Assembly: GCA_040386335.1 (NCBI GenBank)
Contig: JAZKFT010000041.1
Coordinates: forward strand, 22,994-86,993
Direction: 5' to 3'
DNA: 64,000 nt
DNA from: JAZKFT01 sp040386335
Lineage (GTDB): Bacteria; Bacteroidota; Bacteroidia; Chitinophagales; Chitinophagaceae
Position 1 is the stretch's first letter; each line of letters starts with the position of its first letter. Shown in pieces: positions 1-8,454 of this stretch. The notes below the pieces were generated by a model. The model had not been told where the DNA came from and ran no database searches. It saw nothing but the letters and a program-made list of their open reading frames with translations. Position numbers and translations under genes: made by a program.

Positions 1-1
1 A

Positions 2-1072
2 GCCAGTTTTGTGAAACCCATCACCATTATCGGGAACCCTGAGGTAATTACACGTTGGCAAACTAATTTCTGCAGCAATGCTGAACAAGTCTTTACCGAT
101 TCATCCATTGTTCCATTCGGTATCCTGTCGCAGCGAAGTGTTTTTTGGGATTGGGAAAATGCGCCCACCGTTTCTATTGTGGATAATAGTCCTGCTTTGG
201 GTAAAAATTACAAACATCGGTACACTTCATTTGGTGGAAGTACATCACGGCGGATGGTTGTAAAAAATATAGCCTCATCGGCAAACGGATGTAAAACGGA
301 GCGGTACGACACCATTCAGTTACAGCCTTCACCGCAGCTTGTTTTTGACAGTATCAGCCCACTGTGTTTCAACCCGGAATTGCTTATTGTCACCGCTGTC
401 CGGGAAACAGGCGGTGCCATTGGCAGTGGTAATTACAGCGGAAACAGTATCACCGGTGCAGGTGTTTTTGATGTAGCAATGGCTGGTGTTGGTAATCACC
501 GCATCAGCTACATTTTTACTTCTGTAAATGGATGTGCTGATACAGCTCACGGCACTATTGAAATAAACCCGCTGCCAACAGCCGATGCAGGTATTGGGAA
601 AACAATCATTGCCGGCGGTACAGCCGTACTGGAGGGTCAGTTTTCGGCAAATACCAACGCCATAGCCTGGGCGCCTGCGCAAACATTGAGTAGCGCCATT
701 GTGGCGAGACCGCTGGCTTCCCCGGACACTGATACATGGTACACAGTATCGGTCACCAGCGATAAAAACTGTGTGGCCGGCGACAGTGTTTTGGTAAAAG
801 TATTACCGGCCCTGAAGATCCCGAATGTGTTTAGCCCCAATAGCGATGGCATCAATGATGTATGGAATATACCCTTCCTCAATTCCTATATCGGCTGCAC
901 GATGGATATTTTTGACCGGTACGGGCGAAAAATATTTTCATCGGCAGGGTACAATCAACCCTGGAATGCAACGTTTAATGGTAGAGAATTGCCTGTTGGC
1001 GTATACTATTACAGGCTTGATATTAAAAACGGGAAGGCACCGGTAAGTGGTTCGATTACAGTAGTCAGGTAG
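2..1072 (+). CDS. T9SS type B sorting-domain surface protein (5' partial)
   Basis: The reading frame is open to the left edge of the window, so the true start lies outside; GTG at 11 is only the first possible in-window start. The visible part has Ig/PKD-like beta-rich segments of the kind found in adhesin-like Bacteroidota proteins. The last ~85 residues form a gliding-motility-associated C-terminal domain (CHU_C, T9SS type B signal), recognisable from IPNVFSPNSDGINDVW, the MDIFDRYGRKIF strand and the GVYYYRLDI strand. By family knowledge such proteins cross the outer membrane through the type IX system and are secreted or surface-attached. The next gene encodes a PorP/SprF protein, the usual neighbour and proposed partner of type B cargo. 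The sorting call is strong; the function of the passenger is unknown. Confidence 0.88.
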   Translation, partial: ASFVKPITIIGNPEVITRWQTNFCSNAEQVFTDSSIVPFGILSQRSVFWDWENAPTVSIVDNSPALGKNYKHRYTSFGGSTSRRMVVKNIASSANGCKTERYDTIQLQPSPQLVFDSISPLCFNPELLIVTAVRETGGAIGSGNYSGNSITGAGVFDVAMAGVGNHRISYIFTSVNGCADTAHGTIEINPLPTADAGIGKTIIAGGTAVLEGQFSANTNAIAWAPAQTLSSAIVARPLASPDTDTWYTVSVTSDKNCVAGDSVLVKVLPALKIPNVFSPNSDGINDVWNIPFLNSYIGCTMDIFDRYGRKIFSSAGYNQPWNATFNGRELPVGVYYYRLDIKNGKAPVSGSITVVR

Positions 1073-1275
1073 GTTTTGTGTCAACGGTCATTAGGTCAAT
1101 AGTCAATGATCAACTGTGAATTATTACAAATTGGAACGTCAATGACCCAATGACGCATGACTCAATGATCAGGGGATAATTCGTAGGCCCAACACACTGT
1201 AAAGCGTTTATCCAAAATCCGAAATCGTAAATGAGATTAGGTGTTTCTGCTTAATTATCGTAAACCAATAACTCT

Positions 1276-1283
1276 TAAATTTG
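1276..1283 (+). promoter_or_regulatory. Candidate -7 box (TAAATTTG) before porP/sprF
   Basis: TAAATTTG matches the Bacteroidota -7 consensus TAnnTTTG exactly. It ends 4 nt before the ATG at 1288, so initiation here would give a leaderless or nearly leaderless mRNA. I see no good TTG/TTTG -33 box at 19-21 nt, so this is a weak call. Confidence 0.35.
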
Positions 1284-1287
1284 CTTC

Positions 1288-2301
1288 ATGAGAAAAAGTT
1301 TTTTGATTTTGTTGTGTATGGTAACCGTGGCGGCAAATGCGCAGCAGCGCCCACATTATACCCAGTACATTTTGAACAACTACATCATTAACCCTGCATT
1401 GGCGGGTATTGAAAATTACACCGATATTAAAATCAGTCACCGGCACCAGTGGGTAGGTATCCAGGATGCACCTGTTACGACCTATGCCACCATTAGCAGC
1501 CCCATCAATAAGAAGGATGATCGGACCAATATCACATCGTTCCAGATGGATGGCGAAAACCCAAGGGGAAAAAGCTATTGGGAAAGCTATACTGCGGCTG
1601 AACCACATGGCGGCTGGGGTGTGACGCTGATCAACGATAAAACCGGGCCTTTGACCCGTTTTTCTTTGTATGGCACCTACGCGTATCATATGGGCATTAG
1701 CGCAAAGACGAGTTTATCGGCAGGGTTTTCGGTTGGTTTTACCAATAATACCATCAACACCAGCAAGCTGATTTTTGACAACCCAATTGATCCCGCTGTT
1801 GCAGGAAGTGGCTACCTCAACAAGATTCGTCCTGATCTGCAGGCTGGGCTCTGGTTGTATAGCGACGAGTATTTTGCCGGTTTGTCCATGATGCAGATAC
1901 TGCCACAGGGCCTCACCTTTTCCCAGGATACCTTAAAAGTAAAAGGCAACAAAGCCTACCCGCATATCTTCCTCACAGGCGGCTGGAAGTTTTACCTGAA
2001 CGAAGACTTTAATTTCATTCCGTCAGCAGTTGTACGCTGGGCCGATCCTTCGCCCGTTGGTCTTGATGTGAATGCAAAATTCATGTGGCGTGATATACTT
2101 TGGGCTGGTGCCAGCTATCGTTTAAATGATGGATTTGCCGGAATGCTGGGTGTGAATGTGAGCAATACATTCAATATCGGTTACGCTTATGATTACACCA
2201 CATCTGCCCTTCAAACCTTTACCAAAGGAACGCACGAAGTGGTGTTGGGCTTTTTACTCGGCAATAAATATGGCGATTGGTGCCCAAGAAATCTTTGGTA
2301 A
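1288..2301 (+). CDS. PorP/SprF family type IX secretion membrane protein
   Basis: The 337-residue protein has an N-terminal signal peptide (cleavage probably after ANA, ~residue 18). The family signature follows: QQRPHYTQYILNNYIINPA, HRHQWVG, a type-specific glycine/aromatic beta-strand pattern, and late strands such as AGASYRLNDGFAGMLG and NIGYAYDYTTS. PorP/SprF proteins are outer-membrane beta-barrels tied to T9SS and gliding motility, and they usually lie directly downstream of a large type B sorting-domain protein, as here (216 bp gap). The length fits the family (~300-340). The pairing suggests this copy serves secretion or attachment of the upstream cargo. Start chosen at the ATG that begins the signal peptide. 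Confidence 0.93.
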   Translation: MRKSFLILLCMVTVAANAQQRPHYTQYILNNYIINPALAGIENYTDIKISHRHQWVGIQDAPVTTYATISSPINKKDDRTNITSFQMDGENPRGKSYWESYTAAEPHGGWGVTLINDKTGPLTRFSLYGTYAYHMGISAKTSLSAGFSVGFTNNTINTSKLIFDNPIDPAVAGSGYLNKIRPDLQAGLWLYSDEYFAGLSMMQILPQGLTFSQDTLKVKGNKAYPHIFLTGGWKFYLNEDFNFIPSAVVRWADPSPVGLDVNAKFMWRDILWAGASYRLNDGFAGMLGVNVSNTFNIGYAYDYTTSALQTFTKGTHEVVLGFLLGNKYGDWCPRNLW

Positions 2302-2851
2302 GAACTTCAATAAAAGTAATCATAGACCGGGGCAGCGATGTTCCGGTTTTTTTATGGGCATCGGCAGGTGCATTAGTGGCTCTCCCTGCCGGAGGAATGA
2401 GGCGGTGGAATTGTGCGTTGGCTTCCTAACGCTGAGGCGGTTCAGGTTGTGCCATGGTGTTACGTTATTCTCACAACTAGGGCCACCTCTTGGCGCAGGA
2501 ATGAGGCGTCGGCCCTGTGTGCTGGCTTCCTGTGCCTTTGGGTTACTTGATTCCAAATATTAGAGCGCTTGACTTTTATAACAAGTAATGGAGCAGGCCA
2601 AGCCTATAGCCCTGGCAGGAATGAGCCATGAGTATGCCGCTGCTGCATGGCGCGGGAATGAGGCGCTGGTTATGTGTGTGGGCTTCCCGTGTCCTGAGGT
2701 TACTTGGTTCCCCATCTTCGTTGGCCCATAATCAGTTTGTTGTCCAACCTTCGTTGTATCCGTACCCACCGGATTTTTAAGGAATCCATCCACTGGTAAG
2801 GTCTTACCCAAATGCGGAATCTCAGATTCTACTTTTACAGAAACAATCATT
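2302..2851. repeat. Gene-free stretch with 3-4 degenerate ~60-bp repeats
   Basis: No convincing gene is present. Three imperfect direct repeats begin at about 2394, 2498 and 2655. Each opens with GGAATGAGGCG, followed ~15-20 nt later by TGGCTTCC or GGGCTTCC, and then by a CTGAGG/GGTTACTTG-TTCC tail. A fourth partial copy (GGAATGAGC) lies at 2618. The base composition is richer in G+C than the flanking intergenic DNA. The origin is unknown; it could be decayed repeat elements. Confidence 0.55.
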
Positions 2852-3295
2852 ATGAAACAACTATTCATCCTTTCCGCAATCCTGCTCACCTTGTCCGTAT
2901 CTGCAAAGGCACAGCAACCCATTAAACTGGACTACCTGGTAAAAGTTCCTACAGCCTATAAAGATTGCGGTTCGTTGTACACTTTCGATACCACTGCCCT
3001 GGCAAAAAAAAAATATGTACTCGTGGTGGATCTCCAAAATACCGGTATGATAATGGTGGACGGCAAAGCAGTTAAACTGCTGATGGGGGAGAGTAAAACG
3101 GTTGGCAAAACCAATATCGTCAATTACACCGGAGGCGGTTACACGGTAGTACTGAGCTATGCCACCACCAACACAAAAGGAAAACTTGACATGGAATCCG
3201 GAACCATAGAAGTGACAAAAGGGAGTTCCAAACTGAAAATAAAAATGCACGGACAAACCAGTTGCGATGAATCTAAACAGGAAGGTAACTCCTAG
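2852..3295 (+). CDS. Small exported protein of unknown function
   Basis: A 147-residue protein with a clear Sec signal peptide (hydrophobic core ILSAILLTLSVSA, likely cleavage after AKA or AQQ). The mature part alternates beta-strand-like stretches (KYVLVVDLQNTGMIMVDGK, TVVLSYATT, SGTIEVTKGSSKLKIKM) and has two Cys (KDCGS and TSCDE) that could form a disulphide. I do not recognise a family. It is followed 30 bp later by the LCCL-domain gene on the same strand, so the two may be co-expressed. The start ATG begins the signal peptide and has no competitor. Confidence 0.7.
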   Translation: MKQLFILSAILLTLSVSAKAQQPIKLDYLVKVPTAYKDCGSLYTFDTTALAKKKYVLVVDLQNTGMIMVDGKAVKLLMGESKTVGKTNIVNYTGGGYTVVLSYATTNTKGKLDMESGTIEVTKGSSKLKIKMHGQTSCDESKQEGNS

Positions 3296-3325
3296 CCAAT
3301 AACGATACAAATCCAAACACAGCTC

Positions 3326-4060
3326 ATGAAAAAGACACTCCATCATGTGATAGTCAGCCTCTTGTTTCTGTCCCTATTGTACACACCCTTCAACACAATC
3401 GCCCAGCCTGCAGTACAGGCCACCTGGGCCACACTGGCTAATCAGTACAATACCAATACCGGCCGGCGATACACATTTAGCTTCCCACCCGGGGGTAGGA
3501 TTTCTGCAAAAGTTTGGGGGAGCGGCGTATACACTACCGACTGTTCCATAGCCAGTGCTGCGGTACATGCCGGGCTCATCTCCACGAAAAATGGAGGCAC
3601 GGTAACGATCGAAATGGTTCCCGGCCAGTCATCTTACCAGGGCTCTGTGTACAACGGGGTTACGAGTTACGATTGGGGGCGGTATAACAGCAGCTTTGTT
3701 TTCGTAAATCCCGGTCAGCTGCAACAAACCTATGTTCCCACTGTAATTACGGGCAGCTGGATGACCAAAGCCACGGAATACAATAACAGTATCGGCCAAC
3801 GATTCAGTTTTTATTTTCCCAGGGGTGGCCTCGTAACGGGGTCGGTATGGGGAACTGGTATTTACACCACTGATTGTTCCATCTTCAGCGCGGCCGTGCA
3901 TGCCGGCCTTATCACCGCCAGGTACGGCGGCACAGTTACCATCGAAATTCTGCCTGGCCAGTATTCATATAAAGGTTCCACACGCAATGGCGTGAAAAGT
4001 TCTGATTGGGGCAGCTTTGTTGCGAGTTTTAGATTTGTGGGGCAGGGGAGAGGGTATTAG
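3326..4060 (+). CDS. Secreted protein with two tandem LCCL domains
   Basis: A 244-residue protein with a signal peptide (cleavage near IAQP) and then two near-copies of an ~85-residue LCCL domain (about residues 32-135 and 145-240). Each copy shows a W-A/M-T-K/L entry, GSGVYTTDCSI or GTGIYTTDCSI, AAVHAGLI, GGTVTIE, the PGQ-SY-GS-NGV segment, and a closing DWG-SF-FV strand. The conserved Cys and the AAVHAG motif are diagnostic. LCCL domains are best known from animal extracellular proteins (factor C, cochlin, Lgl1), where they are implicated in ligand or lipopolysaccharide binding. In bacteria they occur sporadically and their role is not settled. It lies between a small secreted protein and a HET-C-like protein, all in the same direction. 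Confidence 0.85.
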   Translation: MKKTLHHVIVSLLFLSLLYTPFNTIAQPAVQATWATLANQYNTNTGRRYTFSFPPGGRISAKVWGSGVYTTDCSIASAAVHAGLISTKNGGTVTIEMVPGQSSYQGSVYNGVTSYDWGRYNSSFVFVNPGQLQQTYVPTVITGSWMTKATEYNNSIGQRFSFYFPRGGLVTGSVWGTGIYTTDCSIFSAAVHAGLITARYGGTVTIEILPGQYSYKGSTRNGVKSSDWGSFVASFRFVGQGRGY

Positions 4061-4151
4061 CAAAATCGCTGTATTGGTTTTAGCTAAATCCCATTTTCCG
4101 GGTATTGGCAGCAATATGAATACTGTTAATTTTAGGGTATAAACATCAACC

Positions 4152-5216
4152 ATGAAAAAGATCTTTGTGGCCCTATTTTGTTTTGCAAACCTTCAAGCCA
4201 TGGCCTTCGACACCTGGTGGCATGCCGAATGTACCCGCAAAGCTATGGTGGCGAATGGTTTTTCCTCCGATGCCAGGCTGGCAACACAGGTGTCGAACTA
4301 TATCGCTGATTTTATGGCGGGCTCATTCGATAAAGCCAACGAGGAGATCGAGAAAAAAGGCCTCGAAAGCTTACGGCTTACCGGTGGTGATGCATCTTAT
4401 TCCTACCTGCACTTTGATGGGGTGCTGTCCACAAAGGAGATGGAACAAAACTGGAAATTACTGTTTGATAATACGGTGGCGGCCCTGCAAAAATTTTCAG
4501 CGGCAGGTGCGGTCAAGCCGGGCTTTCGCCTGATCGTTTTATATAATATTATAGGTACCAGCCTTCATGTGGTGCAGGATTTTTATTCGCATTCTAACTG
4601 GATCAATCTTTATGATTCCATGGGTAGGGGCCAAATGCCTGTTTGGTTCGATATCCCAGAAGCCGACCGGGCAAAACTGAAACTTTTTTCAGGCGTTTAC
4701 CCGGATGGTTCTATGAAAGGGCACGCTAATCATTCTGATCTTAACAAAGATGTTTCCACCCGGCCCTTAAATAACAAAGCCGTGGAAGCCGCGGAACGTG
4801 CCTCCACAGATTGGGTAAAAAGGATCATGGAGGCGGTGCCAGATCTGCCCTGGCCTGAACTAAAGGCCTACAATATTCAAAATGATATGGTGATGAAAAG
4901 GTTCCTCGTGACGCTCGATGCTACCTTCCTGACTTCAAGTTCCATCGTTGTGGGTCATTTGGATGGGGATGCACCAGCCAGGTATATCTTTTCACCCGAG
5001 AAAAGCAATAAAATTGAGATGGCCAAAGCAATAGCTGCGTTAAGCATTTTACTAGGCGACTACGGTGTTAATATCGGGACTAAAGGGAATGAATTTTATT
5101 TACCAACGCCTTACTGGTCTGGGTTTAAAGGCTATTTTATCACAAGGGATATTGCCAATGGCCTTACATTAAAAGGGGTAAAGTATGCAATGCCCAAGCA
5201 AAAGAATCCGAAATAG
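4152..5216 (+). CDS. HET-C-like / zinc phospholipase C-like exported protein
   Basis: A 354-residue protein with a signal peptide ending at AMA-FDTWWH. The order of motifs fits the HET-C / P1-nuclease-phospholipase C-like alpha-helical fold. An N-terminal W-W-H-AECT segment, in the position of the N-terminal metal ligand, is followed by a helical region. Then comes the diagnostic GTSLHVVQDFYSHSNW block at about residues 137-152, and a later GHANHSDLNKD segment supplies further His/Asp ligands. Related domains act on phospholipids or phosphodiesters, and HET-C is a fungal incompatibility factor. The substrate here is unknown. It sits 92 bp after the tandem-LCCL gene in the same direction, so a secreted effector unit is possible but unproven. 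Confidence 0.78.
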   Translation: MKKIFVALFCFANLQAMAFDTWWHAECTRKAMVANGFSSDARLATQVSNYIADFMAGSFDKANEEIEKKGLESLRLTGGDASYSYLHFDGVLSTKEMEQNWKLLFDNTVAALQKFSAAGAVKPGFRLIVLYNIIGTSLHVVQDFYSHSNWINLYDSMGRGQMPVWFDIPEADRAKLKLFSGVYPDGSMKGHANHSDLNKDVSTRPLNNKAVEAAERASTDWVKRIMEAVPDLPWPELKAYNIQNDMVMKRFLVTLDATFLTSSSIVVGHLDGDAPARYIFSPEKSNKIEMAKAIAALSILLGDYGVNIGTKGNEFYLPTPYWSGFKGYFITRDIANGLTLKGVKYAMPKQKNPK

Positions 5217-5269
5217 CAATGGTATTGCAGAACTGAGGTAATAAGATAATTTTATAGCATTTAGTGAAA

Positions 5270-5299
5270 GCCGGGACCCGTTGTTCCGGCATTTTATTT
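5270..5299 (+). terminator. Intrinsic terminator after HET-C-like gene
   Basis: The arms GCCGGGA and TTCCGGC (7 bp with one G-U) enclose a short loop and are followed by ATTTTATTTG. The hairpin lies 54 nt past the HET-C-like stop and ~90 nt before the next start. Confidence 0.7.
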
Positions 5300-5391
5300 G
5301 AGGTGAATCCAGGTCCACTCAAAATAATCTTCATAAACTTTCAAAAAATATTGAAAGTTGTGATGTATCTTTATACCATAAAAATCAGAAG

Positions 5392-6666
5392 ATGAAAATT
5401 GTCATTGTAGGTGGTGGATTTGCAGGTTTAAAAGTTGCCCGCCGCCTTAATAATAAGCCCGGTTTTGAAGTAATTTTGATCGATAAGTACAATTACCACC
5501 AGTTTCAGCCTTTGTTCTACCAGGTAGCAACAGCCAGTCTTGATGCCAGTAATATTTCCTTTCCGCTCCGCAAAATGTTTCATAAAAGCAAGAATGTACA
5601 TATCCGCATGGCAGATGTACAATCGATTGACACTGCAGGCAAACTTGTTATTACAGATATTGGCTCTTTCAATTATGATAGATTGATATTGGCCACCGGG
5701 GCCGACACCAATTTTTTTGGTAATGCCCAACTGCAACAACACGCTTTCCCCATGAAGAGCACCACGGAAGCACTGCAGTTAAGGCATCATCTCATCAATA
5801 ATTTTGAGGAAGCCCTGCATACCGATACCGCAGATGAACTACAGCGGCTAATGACCGTAGTGGTAGTGGGCGGCGGTGCTACCGGAGTAGAACTGAGTGG
5901 CGCCATAGCCGAAATGAAAAAGTATGTATTGCCGAAAGATTACCCTGAAGTAGACTTTACCAGAATGAAGATCATATTGCTCGAAGGCGGCGATAAAACC
6001 CTTGGTGCCATGAGCGAAAAATCATCAGAACAATCAGCTTTTTATTTAAAAAAGCTCGGTGTAACGGTAATGACTCAAACGATCGTTAAAGATTATGATG
6101 GACGCCAGGTATTGCTGCAGGATGGAACGCTGATCCCATCTTCGATGGTGATCTGGGCAGCAGGTATTAAGGGCAATGTGCCAAAAGGCATCGATCCCGC
6201 CCTGGTCACAAGGGGCAACAGGATTATCGTGGACCGGCAAAATAGAATATCCGGTTTTGAAGACGTGTACGCGATAGGAGATGTGGCATACATGGAAACG
6301 CCAAAATACCCAAAAGGCCATCCGCAAGTGGCTACCGTGGCTATTCAGCAGGCAGAAAATGTGGCTGAAAACCTGATCCGTACGGAACGAAAATCCAATA
6401 GGTTCTTTGAATTTGAATATTATGACAAAGGAAGTATGGCCACAGTTGGCCGCAACCTGGCGGTAGCCGATTTACCCAAACCCAAACTCCATTTTTCAGG
6501 CTTTTTTGCCTGGTTGATATGGATGGGGCTGCACCTTTTTTTATTGGTGGGCGTAAAAAACAGGATCATGGTTTTTATCAACTGGATCTACAATTACTTC
6601 ACCTACGATCAATCGTTAAGACTTATTTTTAAAGAGTTTTACAGGAAGCCAGAGGTTAGGGATTAG
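5392..6666 (+). CDS. ndh: Type II NADH dehydrogenase (NAD(P)/FAD-dependent oxidoreductase)
   Basis: A 424-residue flavoprotein. The N-terminal FAD Rossmann motif VGGGFAGLKVAR (residues 5-16) is followed by FQPLFYQVAT and LATGAD. A second, NAD-binding GxGxxG (VVVGGGATGVELSG, ~155-168) and VYAIGDVAY (late FAD motif) complete the two-dinucleotide-fold arrangement. The C-terminal ~50 residues (WLIWMGLHLFLLVG and the amphipathic helix after it) match the membrane-association segment of NDH-2 enzymes. By family it passes electrons from NADH to the quinone pool without pumping protons, at the inner face of the cytoplasmic membrane. Length and architecture are standard. It appears monocistronic, with a terminator upstream and a repeat-rich spacer downstream. 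Confidence 0.92.
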   Translation: MKIVIVGGGFAGLKVARRLNNKPGFEVILIDKYNYHQFQPLFYQVATASLDASNISFPLRKMFHKSKNVHIRMADVQSIDTAGKLVITDIGSFNYDRLILATGADTNFFGNAQLQQHAFPMKSTTEALQLRHHLINNFEEALHTDTADELQRLMTVVVVGGGATGVELSGAIAEMKKYVLPKDYPEVDFTRMKIILLEGGDKTLGAMSEKSSEQSAFYLKKLGVTVMTQTIVKDYDGRQVLLQDGTLIPSSMVIWAAGIKGNVPKGIDPALVTRGNRIIVDRQNRISGFEDVYAIGDVAYMETPKYPKGHPQVATVAIQQAENVAENLIRTERKSNRFFEFEYYDKGSMATVGRNLAVADLPKPKLHFSGFFAWLIWMGLHLFLLVGVKNRIMVFINWIYNYFTYDQSLRLIFKEFYRKPEVRD

Positions 6667-6752
6667 TTGATTGGTTGACTAGTAATTAGTACCGATTTCG
6701 AATCCCAGTCTAATGCGTTCAGCGTAATGCGTCCCGCGTTCAGCGTAAATCA

Positions 6753-6801
6753 TAAATCCTAAATCCTAAATCCTAAATCCTAAATCCTAAATCCTAAATC
6801 C
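6753..6801 (+). repeat. Seven perfect tandem copies of the heptamer TAAATCC
   Basis: Seven uninterrupted 7-nt units end 7 nt before the ATG at 6809. A preceding 40-nt stretch is itself repetitive (GCGTTCAGCG occurs twice between 6715 and 6745). Because the array occupies the place of the 5' UTR, and probably part of the promoter, copy-number change could alter expression of the downstream gene. Confidence 0.95.
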
Positions 6802-6808
6802 GAATCTC

Positions 6809-7354
6809 ATGGGTTTATTCAGTTTTTTTAGCAAAAAAGAAACCATAGCAAAGGCTAAGGTAAAAGACATGATATGGATGTATCATGGCGGGAAGAGGCA
6901 GGGCTGTTTAAATATACTCAAACAGAACCCCAATGTGGCTTTGGTAGCCTGGTTTCCGGAAACACAACAACAGTGGCAGGAGTTTTTACAACAGCAACAG
7001 GTAAGCCAACCGGTATTGTTGGTACGTGGGCTGAATGCCCTGCAGCTTACCGGTAAATCAATTATTATGTTGGAACATTACCCGTTAGCCAGCAAGGAAG
7101 AGAACTTTCTGCAATCTATAAAACAGCCTGAAGTGATCGTGCTGAGTGCTATGGACGAACCGCTGTTTACCAAATTTGGGGGTCAGCGAATCATAGACCT
7201 GATGCAGAAATTAGGAATGAAAGAAGACGAAGCCATTGAGCATAAAATGATCACGCAATCACTTCATAATGCACAACTGAAGTTGGAAAAGAAGGTGATA
7301 ACAGAACAAACTGCCCAATCTATGCAGGAATGGTTTGCAAAAAATGCAAACTGA
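6809..7354 (+). CDS. Conserved-looking cytoplasmic protein of unknown function
   Basis: A 181-residue protein without signal peptide or clear membrane segment; the N-terminus (MGLFSFFSKK) is basic and amphipathic. It contains regular alpha/beta spacing (NPNVALVAWFPET, QPVLLVRGLNALQ, PEVIVLSAMDEPL) and a charged helical C-terminus (HNAQLKLEKKVI). The VLSAMDEPLF / GGQRIIDLMQKLGMKEDEAIEH region is the most family-like block, but I cannot name a domain. The start codon directly follows a heptamer tandem repeat (6753-6801) with no visible Shine-Dalgarno. It faces the convergent gene at 7381-7746 with only a 26-bp gap. Confidence 0.72.
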   Translation: MGLFSFFSKKETIAKAKVKDMIWMYHGGKRQGCLNILKQNPNVALVAWFPETQQQWQEFLQQQQVSQPVLLVRGLNALQLTGKSIIMLEHYPLASKEENFLQSIKQPEVIVLSAMDEPLFTKFGGQRIIDLMQKLGMKEDEAIEHKMITQSLHNAQLKLEKKVITEQTAQSMQEWFAKNAN

Positions 7355-7380
7355 AGTAAGGGTAGCCGATAAGCTCTTTT

Positions 7381-7746
7381 TTAAACTGCAGATTCTTCAG
7401 CAACCGGCTTCTTTTCAGCCGCTTCCTGCTTCGGGCTCAGGTTTTTGGTAATCAGCTGAAATTTTGTATTGAGCGTTATTTCGTAATGATTGTTGAGAAG
7501 GATATCAGCGTTGGCATCATCTTCCAGCAATACAGTAGCCAGGTTCAGCGCCAGCGGTGAGCCGCTGATCACGTTTCTTACCTTGCCATTGTTCAACTCA
7601 ATGGTGAATTTATAGCCGGCTTTACGACCACTCCCAGCCCTTTCAAAATCCACCCTGTTAAGATCCAGCACCTGGTCGCCGGCAGCCGAACGTTTTAATA
7701 ATATTTTAATAATGGGCAGGTACTTGCGCCATACTGAAGTGTACAT
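7381..7746 (-). CDS. Small conserved protein of unknown function
   Basis: A 121-residue soluble protein. It begins MYTSVWRKYLPIIKILLKRS, then has a beta-rich middle (GYKFTIELNNGKVRN, LALNLATVLLEDD, NNHYEITLNTKFQLITKN) and ends in a low-complexity Lys/Glu/Ala tail. No signal peptide. I do not recognise a named family; the compact, well-ordered sequence and lack of competing frames support a real gene. It is convergent with the gene at 6809-7354 and ~210 bp from the divergent Smr gene. Confidence 0.7.
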   Translation of the reverse strand: MYTSVWRKYLPIIKILLKRSAAGDQVLDLNRVDFERAGSGRKAGYKFTIELNNGKVRNVISGSPLALNLATVLLEDDANADILLNNHYEITLNTKFQLITKNLSPKQEAAEKKPVAEESAV

Positions 7747-7959
7747 GGGAACCGGTTTTGATGAAACAATTGGAAAAACCTTTGTTTAAAAGGCGTAAGG
7801 GACTGTAAAGATGCAGATTTATAGGTTAGAAACCGGGAATAAGATTGGCAGGCAGGCTAAACCAACCTGTCAAAATTGAAATTAGTTCTAAAATAACCTG
7901 TTTTATATGACATTCAAGACGTTTCTTTATCCCTTCTGCTCTTAACCAATACCAGCAAT

Positions 7960-8214
7960 ATGGCACGGATCAAACTTGACCTTCACGACATTTACAATAA
8001 CAGCAAAGCGATTGACAAAGCACTCCAGGATGCTTTTGAACAAGCTATTGACAAGCGGATACGGGAAGTGGAGATCATTCCCGGCAAGGGCAGTGGCCAA
8101 TTACGTAAAAAGGTGGAACGTTTTCTCCAGATGCCCCATATTAAACCGCTGTATCACCGTATAGAAAACGACAGTAAGAATTTTGGAAGGCTGTTTGTGT
8201 ACTTTAAATTTTAA
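7960..8214 (+). CDS. Smr-domain protein
   Basis: An 84-residue stand-alone Smr domain. Family marks are LDLHDIYNN near the N-terminus (the conserved DLH) and IIPGKGSGQLRKKVERFL (the H/P-GKGxG-L nucleic-acid-binding loop). Smr domains, as in the C-terminus of MutS2, act as nicking or ribosome-rescue-type nucleases; the role of short stand-alone versions in Bacteroidota is not fixed. The ATG at 7960 places the DLH at residues 7-9, normal for the minimal domain. Its stop overlaps the stop of the convergent gene by 4 nt. Confidence 0.85.
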   Translation: MARIKLDLHDIYNNSKAIDKALQDAFEQAIDKRIREVEIIPGKGSGQLRKKVERFLQMPHIKPLYHRIENDSKNFGRLFVYFKF

Positions 8215-8420
8215 GAACTGGCCGCTTCTTCCTTCGCAGGAACGTCCTTAGGCTTACCCATATGCTGTATTTGTTCTATGGTTTTAAGGATGTCTTTTTT
8301 CACCACAATATTCCGGGTGGATTTGAATTCCGCAAGGAGCAGGCTTTTAACATCATGGGTATGCGCCATGTCAATTAAAGCCTTTTTACGGTTCAGGTAA
8401 TCAACTGTTCTTCTTTTCAT
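8211..8420 (-). CDS. Small basic protein of unknown function
   Basis: A 69-residue protein with a basic, helical N-terminal part (MKRRTVDYLNRKKALIDMA) and a KDILKTIEQI helix, ending in a PAKEEAASS tail. Its stop overlaps that of the convergent Smr gene by 4 nt. No known domain is visible. Start, composition and compact convergent packing support it, but its small size leaves doubt. Confidence 0.6.
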   Translation of the reverse strand: MKRRTVDYLNRKKALIDMAHTHDVKSLLLAEFKSTRNIVVKKDILKTIEQIQHMGKPKDVPAKEEAASS

Positions 8421-8454
8421 GCACTAAAAGTAGGGTTTAATAAGAAAATACGAT

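Noticed and set aside
6753..6801. CRISPR or other array
   Set aside because: The unit is 7 bp with no spacers; it is a simple tandem repeat. No CRISPR-like array or cas gene was found anywhere in the window.
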